From positions 1,550,001-1,614,000 of the forward strand of contig JBCAML010000002.1 of assembly GCA_038503075.1 (NCBI GenBank): a DNA stretch of 64,000 bases. Direction: 5' to 3'. The notes under the pieces are model-generated. The model was not told where the DNA came from, made no database searches, and saw nothing but the letters and a program-made list of their open reading frames with translations. Below are positions 57,707 through 64,000 of the stretch, piece after piece (within the stretch, counting starts at the first letter, position 1; every line of letters starts with the position of its first letter). The position numbers and the translations under genes were made by a program. Source of the stretch: Gyromitra esculenta. Lineage: Eukaryota; Ascomycota; Pezizomycetes; Pezizales; Discinaceae.

Positions 57707-58730
57707 AGCCAACCAGCCAGTCAGTCAGTCGGGCAAGTCAGGCATTCCCTCAGCAACCCACATCGTCTGTTCGCTGCTGCTCTTCTCCGAGCTTTCTCAG
57801 CGCCTCCCCCGGTCTGCTTCGCTTGTCTGCCTGCCTACAGCTACATGTATGTATACATGTTGTTTTTCTAAATCCTCGAGCAAGCACCACCTACCAGCAG
57901 AGAGTTGCTCTGCTTTTCTTCGAAGTAACAAGTACAGTACATACATAAGTACCCTGCATTCCTGTGGCGTCCAAACTGCGTCGTGCAGATCTTTACACAC
58001 TGGTTACCCCCCCGCGGCCACTGTTCCCAACTTCCAAACGAGGACCCTGAGTAAAACCGTCTGGACGCTTGTCGTTGACTGAGCTTCTTTAAACCCTTCA
58101 GTAGAACCGTTCCAGGGGGATCTGTTTTTATTTGTTTCGACGAGTCTCATAGAAAAAATATAGCGAAAGGAAGAAGAAAAGAAGGAAAAAGGAACCCCTT
58201 TGCTCTACTTCTATATTGCTACTTTTAGAACCGCTAGAACTACTGGAACTGCTGGAACTACTTGCAGCTTGATTTTACCTATCCAGTCTTGAACTCACTC
58301 TTTCGACATTCAATTCAATTGTTGTATGAACATCAAAGGAGCATGAGAAGGGCTGTACCCACAGTCACTACTCAGGCACCGCGAGCAACCACACCCCACA
58401 GAAACATCCCGCCAATCCGCCCCACCACCCACTTCAATCCAGAACACCACTACTACTATCCATTACCACTACCAACCTTTCCTCCGCCATACTACGTTTT
58501 GTCTCCTACTCCCCTTCCTTTCTCCCTCTCACACTCTCACACATATTCAACTCACACACCCTTCACACCTCGCCATTATCCTCTCTTCGCACTTCAGCCA
58601 TTCGCTGCAGGATATCGATACTCTTCCCTCGCTTCTTTGTCTCTTCTCACGCGCTCACATCTCACTGCGCCTGCTGCCTTCTTTACACCCCCCCTCCCCC
58701 ACCCGCTCTGTCTCGAGAGGCAGGCGTTTG

Positions 58731-59516
58731 ATGTCAACTCCCGCCACTTCCGGCCCATACACACCAACAACCTACACAACCATGGTCGAAGATCAGGCTC
58801 GCAAGAAATGGAGGTCGGAGCTCACGAACTCGAAGCGCCGTGAACGCAAGGCAAGCTTCAGACTTCGGCCTTCTCTGAATTCGAAGGTCAACGGCCAGCC
58901 TTCACTGCTCTCCCGCCGTGCTGAGGCCAATGCTATGACTGTCGAGGCTTCGAATACGCATACCCTCTTCCCGCATTCGTCAAACACCATAGATCTGGTC
59001 ACTCCAGAGCCAGCGTACCTTACTTCACCCCCAAAGTCTTCTGGTTCGATGCCATCGGCAGCCATGGACTCTGGTTACTACAGCGGCCCTTCTTCGGCTT
59101 CCAAGCTTACCATTTCTCCCGAACGTGCATCATCTGCCACTCGCACCATCACAACCACCTACATTCAGCCAGCTCCCACAGCCGGCCTCTCCTCAACCAT
59201 CTCCGACTACCGATCTGGGATGCACAGTAAACTTGATTCCCAATTCTACAAGAAAGTCGTGAAGAAGGAGTTTGTATACGACTCTTCGAAAGCACTCGAG
59301 GACCTGCGACCAATAATGCGCCAAATCCTTGAGAAGCCGGAAGATCGTCCTATTGAGCCAAAGTTCTACCTTATTTTGAACTATAAATCTGGGTCGATCA
59401 GAGGCGAGAAGCGAATGATTACGAAACCGCGAAGAAAGGCCGGTCACAGAGTTATCATGGGCGGTTCCCCAGAGCAAATGACATGGTACTTTGGACCAAA
59501 AGTCGGCTACAACTAA
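58731..59516 (+). CDS. Protein of unknown function with a conserved-looking C-terminal half
   Basis: Single-exon frame of 261 residues. I do not recognise the family. The N-terminal half is Ser/Thr/Pro-rich with a basic patch (SELTNSKRRERKASFRLRP). The C-terminal ~90 residues look folded and charged (QFYKKVVKKEFVYDSSKALE, DLRPIMRQILEKPEDRP, KFYLILNYKSG) and end KVGYN. No signal peptide, transmembrane segment or known motif was seen. It is judged real because the frame is long, ATG-initiated, has balanced composition downstream of a C/T-rich leader, and is followed by a T-rich 3' tail like those of the other plus-strand regulator genes. Two starts are possible: ATG 58731, or ATG 58782 in a better context (ACAACCATGG), which would remove 17 residues. 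Confidence 0.65.
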   Translation: MSTPATSGPYTPTTYTTMVEDQARKKWRSELTNSKRRERKASFRLRPSLNSKVNGQPSLLSRRAEANAMTVEASNTHTLFPHSSNTIDLVTPEPAYLTSPPKSSGSMPSAAMDSGYYSGPSSASKLTISPERASSATRTITTTYIQPAPTAGLSSTISDYRSGMHSKLDSQFYKKVVKKEFVYDSSKALEDLRPIMRQILEKPEDRPIEPKFYLILNYKSGSIRGEKRMITKPRRKAGHRVIMGGSPEQMTWYFGPKVGYN

Positions 59517-60376
59517 AAAAAACCTCCTAGACAAGCTTGACGACTATTCTATACATTTCCTTTATAACATTTCTTTCGGTCACGGTACGGGCATTCGGAG
59601 TTTACATGGCGATGTTTGGTTACGATACAGCGGGGCTTTTGAACGAAGTAATGTATTACGAACGGGACTCGGGGGCCAAGAAAAAAACCTCAACGGAAAG
59701 AACGGCAAGCATGGGAATGGGTTCTTTCTTCTGATTTGGACATGGACAGGTTTTTGTACTTGATTCTTTTTTTTTTCTTCTTGGTTTTTTTTTTCATTGG
59801 GTTATCTGGTATTTTCAAAATGCTTTTTCTCCTTCCATCCCCTACTTCTACCTTCATTCCCCATTTTTCCTATGTCTTTGGAGTACTACGGCGCTGTATG
59901 GTAACTAGATCGATCGGGTTATAGAGGAGGTGGGATTGCCGCTTCTTGCGGTGTACTGGGCCGGGTCTCTTTTTTCTGGGTCTTTCTTTCACTGTAAATT
60001 TGGTCTCTTGGGGGTCAATTTTTATGTACAAACCGGACGGCTACGGGTGTTATTCTTTTTTCTCTCTCTCAAATGCCTTACTGTACTTAATCTTTTTCCC
60101 TTTTCTTTATCATCACTACTGGACTTCCTTATTTCTTTATGGGGTTTATTCTGGAGTTTGTCTTCTTGGTTCCTCGTTTATTGCTTTTCATTTATTTTCT
60201 TTTTCGGCCTTTCGTGTAAAATCTGGGCGCGGGGAAGCCGATCCTTCGTGTGATCACGCGGGGCCGGACCGGGCCTCCACGCCTATCCTTTTTCTATTCT
60301 TCATCCTTTGTAGTGTATGTACTCTACATCCGCGGCTAGCACAGAACCTCGGGGGGTCGAGGTCCCTGAAAAGGAA

Positions 60377-60398
60377 TATTATTATTATTATTATTATA
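60377..60398. repeat. ATT trinucleotide microsatellite
   Basis: Seven ATT units in a row on the plus strand in non-coding sequence. Confidence 0.85.
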
Positions 60399-61836
60399 CT
60401 ACCAATAGGCTCACCCACATACAAGAACCGGAGAGGGACCTTTCGGTTGCGCAGTGGTAGCTATTATGTTGTGTGGATTTATTTACCCCACAGGAAGAAC
60501 GGGTCGTTTTCTTATTCACTGGCATAGAGTCGTGTGGTCTATTCGCCAAGGATTCACTTCACGTTGTACTGTAGTGAGGCTCCCGAAGTTTTGTCAGGAG
60601 CAGAGAGGGTAATTTACTGCCAATGCTAATCTGTTTCTGTGCTCCGGCCCGGCGTCCGCCCCCAGATCTTGTATTACAGGACACATCAACACGCAATCCC
60701 TTCCCGGGACGTTGAATAAAATATATATATCGGAACACGATACCGAGCGCAGGAACACCTGGGGTAGTTGGTGAAGCATTAAATTCAATATAAACCTGCA
60801 CACATTCACCCTCTCGCGCACACTACGGCCGGAATTTGTGATTGAATTTAACTTACGGCTGATTTAAACAGCTCTGGACAAAGGGCGCAGAACTTAACTT
60901 CCTTCCCAGTCCACCCTCCCCCTCTAGATCAGCCGGCGAAAACGTTGTTATATAGCTGCGACGCATGCCTCGGAACTTGAGGTACGGGTAAAGATCAATG
61001 GATCATGCGCGCTGTTGCTGATCCAACCCTTGTTTGAATGGGGACACCGCTTTCCCCCAAGCTCGACGACACCCATTCTTTTCTTTCTTTTCCTTCCATC
61101 GTTTACCGATTAGCGATCGAGTTGAAAGGGGGGGCGGGATGGAGGAAGTCATAAGAACTTTAGTATCGAACTTTTTACTTTTGAGATTTTTATCTTGTTC
61201 AAAACCCTTTTTATTTAGTTTTTTCTACGAAGCTTGAGGGGAAGGTAGAGACGGGGATGGAGTACTTTGGCGAGCTTATGTCGCGCCTGACGCTTTGGGG
61301 AGGGTGTGTACCGGCTGAGCTCTCTTTCTCTCTCTCTCCCCGTTCCCTCTCTTGTATCTCGATCAGCAGGTAAGAGAAGAGAAGATGGAAAGAAAGAAAC
61401 TATTTTACACATCCTCCTCTAGTCCCTGGGAGATAACTCTTTTTCAGATTACAGAATCGCAAATTTTACTCTATTCGGCATGCTATCGCCGTTCTCTCGC
61501 TCAAGGGAAGGATTACTATGGGGTTCTAAAGCGGTTACACGCATATACGAGATCTAGATCTGACGTCAGGCGTTAGAAGCTGAAGGCCAAGGAGCAATTT
61601 TTATTTTTCGCTTGTGGCTGGCTGAGTCCAGCCAGCCATGGAACTTTCGGACGAGAGAGATTGGATTCGGATTGCGGCCAATTTAGGGTTAAATAGGGTT
61701 TCAATATTTTGTTTTGGCGTTGAAATGCGCTGAAGTTGAGACGAGCTGTCACGGACAAATAGCGTTGCAAGGATGTAGACTAATTGGTTACGGATCTCAG
61801 CGACCCTTAAGAGTGGATTTCCAATTCAACTTTTTA

Positions 61837-61873
61837 CCTTTCGAATATATCTGCACCCCTTTCGAATATATCT
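61837..61873. repeat. 16-bp direct repeat upstream of the DJ-1-like gene
   Basis: CCTTTCGAATATATCT occurs at 61837-61852 and again, identical, at 61858-61873, two helical turns apart (21 bp) and about 230-270 bp upstream of the start codon at 62105. Confidence 0.7.
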
Positions 61874-62104
61874 TGGGGACAACTCTCCATGGTTTCCGAT
61901 ATTCAGGTTATTGTTCTATCCTGGGTAGGGGGACATGTGATCATGGCGTATCACTCGTGACACGATGTCTCGCTTAAGATGCTATGACGTTACATCTTGG
62001 CAACGATTTCTGAGCCCCAACTCTATTCCCCGCAGGAAAATTATCTCTAAGCAACTGAGAGGCCATACGATATATCACAAGGAAGGAAGAAAAATACGTC
62101 AGCC

Positions 62105-63116
62105 ATGCCATCTGCACTTATTCTCGTAGCTAATGGATCTGAGGAAATCGAGTTTGTCACTGTCTATGACGGTAAGATGATTATTCTCACTCCATGATCC
62201 TGAAATGAGCTAATCTCGTTGCATACAGTGCTTGTGAGGGCTGGGTTTCAGGTTCGATCCGTAGGCGTCAAGCTAGGCGAGAAGCAATATGCTACGTATG
62301 CAACTCTGAAATTAGATTCCTGCTTACCAGAAGAGTTGACATTTTGGGGTCAACGAACAGCTTATCAAGGGGCGTCAAAATCATCCCAGATGAGAAAGAG
62401 CTGGACCATAGTTTTGAAACGGTATGTAAAAACAATCCGATTTGCTTATTGCCGTTCGAACCAAACTAAAATTGTAGAATGTAGCCAGATATTCTCGTTC
62501 TTCCTGGCGGCGGACCTGGGTCAAAGACATTCTCGGAAGATAAAGTTACTCTCGATTTTATAAATCACTGTCGAAACAATGATGTATGGGTGGCATGTGT
62601 ATGTGCAGCTACTATGTACGTATAAAACTATCTTTTATCGGTATAATAAGTTATCAGGCTAATAGGTTGGTTTTTCAAGTGCTCTTGTGGCGGCAACTCC
62701 CTCGGACGGGAGAAAGGTGAAGGTTACGAGTCACCCTAGTGTTAAGGACGCTATAGTGGCGAAAGGATGGGTGTATTCAGACGAAATGGTTGTTGTTGAT
62801 GGGAATGTGATTACTTCACGCGGGTGGGTTCTATCTAACTATGCTTATCTTTGGAAGCGTTTTTCTATGCAAGGTTTCGGGAAATATCGGTATGGATGGC
62901 TAATACGATCTTGGCTGTGCTGGTTTTCTCACCTACAGACCGGGTACTACACTTTTGTGGGCGCTGACGATCGTTGAATTACTTTGTGGGAAGGAAAAAA
63001 GAGATGTAAGTTGAATTTCACCCCATTGTCTTTTTCTCAATTAGCAATGTAGATCGATAGTACTAAGAATATTGTAGGAAGTTGAGGACCCAATGATCAC
63101 CGCCAAACTTTTGTAA
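62105..63116 (+). CDS. DJ-1/PfpI (ThiJ) family protein
   Basis: Predicted soluble protein of 191 residues, close to the 189 of human DJ-1. The superfamily contains glyoxalases, deglycase-type enzymes and oxidative-stress sensors. Seven exons: 62105-62171, 62229-62295, 62361-62421, 62485-62615, 62680-62823, 62939-63005 and 63078-63116; every phase fits. Family landmarks in order: ALILVANGSEEIEFVTVYDV with Glu16 (equivalent of DJ-1 Glu18), GFQVRSVGV, SRGVKIIPDE, DILVLPGGGPGSKTF, and the nucleophile elbow WVACVCAAT with Cys105 (equivalent of DJ-1 Cys106), then VKVTSHPSVKD, VVVDGNVITSRGPGTTL and the C-terminal ELLCGK ... MITAKLL helix. DJ-1-type rather than Hsp31-type is favoured by length and the absence of Hsp31 insertions. 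The exon 3/4 and exon 5/6 junctions (acceptors at 62484 and 62938) were chosen to keep the family sequence. Confidence 0.88.
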
Positions 63117-64000
63117 GTGATTAGATTATATACATACATGTATATATAGCAGGTTTTGTCGGACATTCTCATCTCGAATATCAAATCAACACTAAATTTT
63201 ATTCCGAACACGGTTATTATAGTATTTCGCGGTTAAGCCTCAAGGCCTACTGCCGAAAGGAGACAGAGAAGTCCGCATGAAAAGTTAGATTCCCGGCATT
63301 TAACTAATAACGAGAGTCAGTGTCCACTTTACATTAGGCCTTGAGGCCTAATCGCGAAATACTACGCGACGGCTACCTGCTCAAGTATAATCATTAATTA
63401 TCACTCGGAATAATTACACTAGAGCCAACATCGGATTTTCAGAGGGGGCTAATGACACAACCCAAACGATAACTACCTACCTCGGAAACGGTTTGGGCCA
63501 TGTTTCGAGGTTGTTTTTTGCTTTCCTGGGCCAATTTCGTGCAAGGTAGTAGGAGATCGAACCGCACTTACTCAGTGCCCTATTCCGAGGGATGATGTGT
63601 TCCAATTCATCTGAATGGACTTATCCGAGCTAGTTCGTTATTCTATAATGCTAGAACTGGAAATTAGGCTACAGCCTCCTCGGTGGCAAATACCTTAGAC
63701 GGCGTTTTAATGCGTTAACTGCTGCGCCACAAAGCCCGCAAACACCATCCATCATCCACATTGATACGCACATTCTACACAAGATAACACTCAATCCCCT
63801 TACTCGGTGGAGCCTTGCTGCTTGTGATCAGAACCGCACTCAAGAAAGGATAAGATATCCTTGTTTATGGAACATGCTTCGGTTATAGCTAAAACTTCCT
63901 GGGAGCTGGTCATGGACACAATAAGTTATCGTACGCGCATTAAACTCATCAGCCTTAAATTTTCCACCAAGCTACGCAATATTCAAGCCTTTGCGAATAG
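63117..64000. other. Right-edge interval
   Basis: Contains a TACATGTA octamer 19 bp after the DJ-1-like stop codon (63135-63142), a 145-bp foldback element (63220-63364) and a GATAAGATA (63849-63857). No gene was found to the window end. Confidence 0.55.
63220..63364. mobile_element. 145-bp TA-flanked foldback element, second family
   Basis: Arms 63220-63249 and 63335-63364 are inverted repeats matching at 28 of 30 positions, with two transition differences; the outermost bases are TA on both sides. The arm begins TAGTATTTCGCGGTTAAGCC, unrelated to the 137-bp family. The 85-bp centre is non-coding. This fits a second mariner-type MITE; only one copy is present in the window. Confidence 0.7.

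Larger units (their letters stand above)
54762..58730. other. Gene-free interval with second foldback copy, purine tract and minisatellite
   Basis: No supportable gene (open frame 55640-55921 lacks domains). Contains a GATAAGATAA doublet (54918-54927), the 137-bp foldback element (56157-56293), TACATGTA octamers at 57452 and 57842, a nearly pure purine tract (57486-57561), a 17-bp minisatellite (57622-57706) and a 9-bp imperfect repeat GAACTGCTG (about 58227-58265). The last ~350 bases are C/T-rich and are the likely leader of the gene at 58731. Confidence 0.55.
59517..62104. other. Gene-free interval before the DJ-1-like gene
   Basis: The first ~700 bases are T-rich on the plus strand (probable 3' UTR of the gene at 58731). 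An ATT microsatellite lies at 60377-60398. A CRE-type TGACGTCA is at 61561-61568 and a 16-bp direct repeat at 61837-61873, both in the presumed promoter of the DJ-1-like gene. Open frames here are artefacts of base composition. Confidence 0.5.

Noticed and set aside
59946..60527. 193-codon hydrophobic frame that could be read as a membrane protein
   Set aside because: Hydrophobicity is caused by T-rich DNA (Phe, Leu, Ser codons) in the 3' region of the upstream gene, and it ends in an ATT microsatellite.
63640..63750. A-box-like GTGGCGCAGCAGTTAACGC on the minus strand with a weak B-box-like GTTCTAGCA further on
   Set aside because: No acceptor stem and no convincing anticodon or T arm; at best a tRNA-derived relic.

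Overview
The window is nuclear DNA of a filamentous ascomycete (Pezizomycotina). Three things show this. Almost every gene is split by short introns (46-115 bp, a few longer) with GT...AG ends and CTAAC/CTGAC-type branch sites. Class-defining genes are present: an AreA/NIT2 GATA factor, a fungal Zn2Cys6 regulator, a DASH subunit and an Flc/Pkd2-like TRP protein. Polypyrimidine leaders are common. Gene density is low (16 genes in 64 kb), which would fit an early-diverging lineage such as Pezizomycetes; that placement is inference.

Layout: 1-2356, 3' part of cytosolic leucyl-tRNA synthetase (+). 2357-6502, gene-poor, with a 137-bp TA-flanked foldback element. 6503-9290, TRP-like membrane protein (+). 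9291-14436, empty. 14437-15397, C2H2 factor (+). 15398-21141, no supportable gene. 21142-22820, nucleoporin NUP53 (-). 24172-26133, membrane-anchored histidine acid phosphatase (-), divergent from mitochondrial ribosomal protein L1 (26545-27472, +). 28503-29899, eIF5 (+). 32233-33929, LARP7/Pof8-family RNA-binding protein (+). 34048-34522, Hsp12-family stress protein (-) with two CRE sites in its promoter. 39886-41809, Zn2Cys6 factor (+). 47429-50356, AreA (+). 51547-51912, DASH subunit Hsk3 (-), divergent from a non-canonical poly(A) polymerase (52141-53494, +). 54104-54761, small mitochondrial membrane protein (-). 58731-59516, protein of unknown function (+). 62105-63116, DJ-1/PfpI-family protein (+). 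A second foldback copy lies at 56157-56293 and an unrelated one at 63220-63364.

The genes do not form an operon or a biosynthetic cluster. They are mostly housekeeping genes (translation, nuclear pore, kinetochore, RNA tailing, telomerase-type RNA binding) mixed with three transcription regulators that sit in the longest gene-free intervals. No CRISPR array, prophage, intact transposase gene or convincing tRNA/rRNA gene was seen.

The least explained signals are non-coding: (i) two 137-bp foldback elements whose two arms have changed together, (ii) a palindromic octamer TACATGTA found 11 times, always outside coding exons, and (iii) repeated GATAAGATA doublets in a window that itself encodes AreA. 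All exon models come from reading frame, splice motif and family fit only; no transcript data were available.
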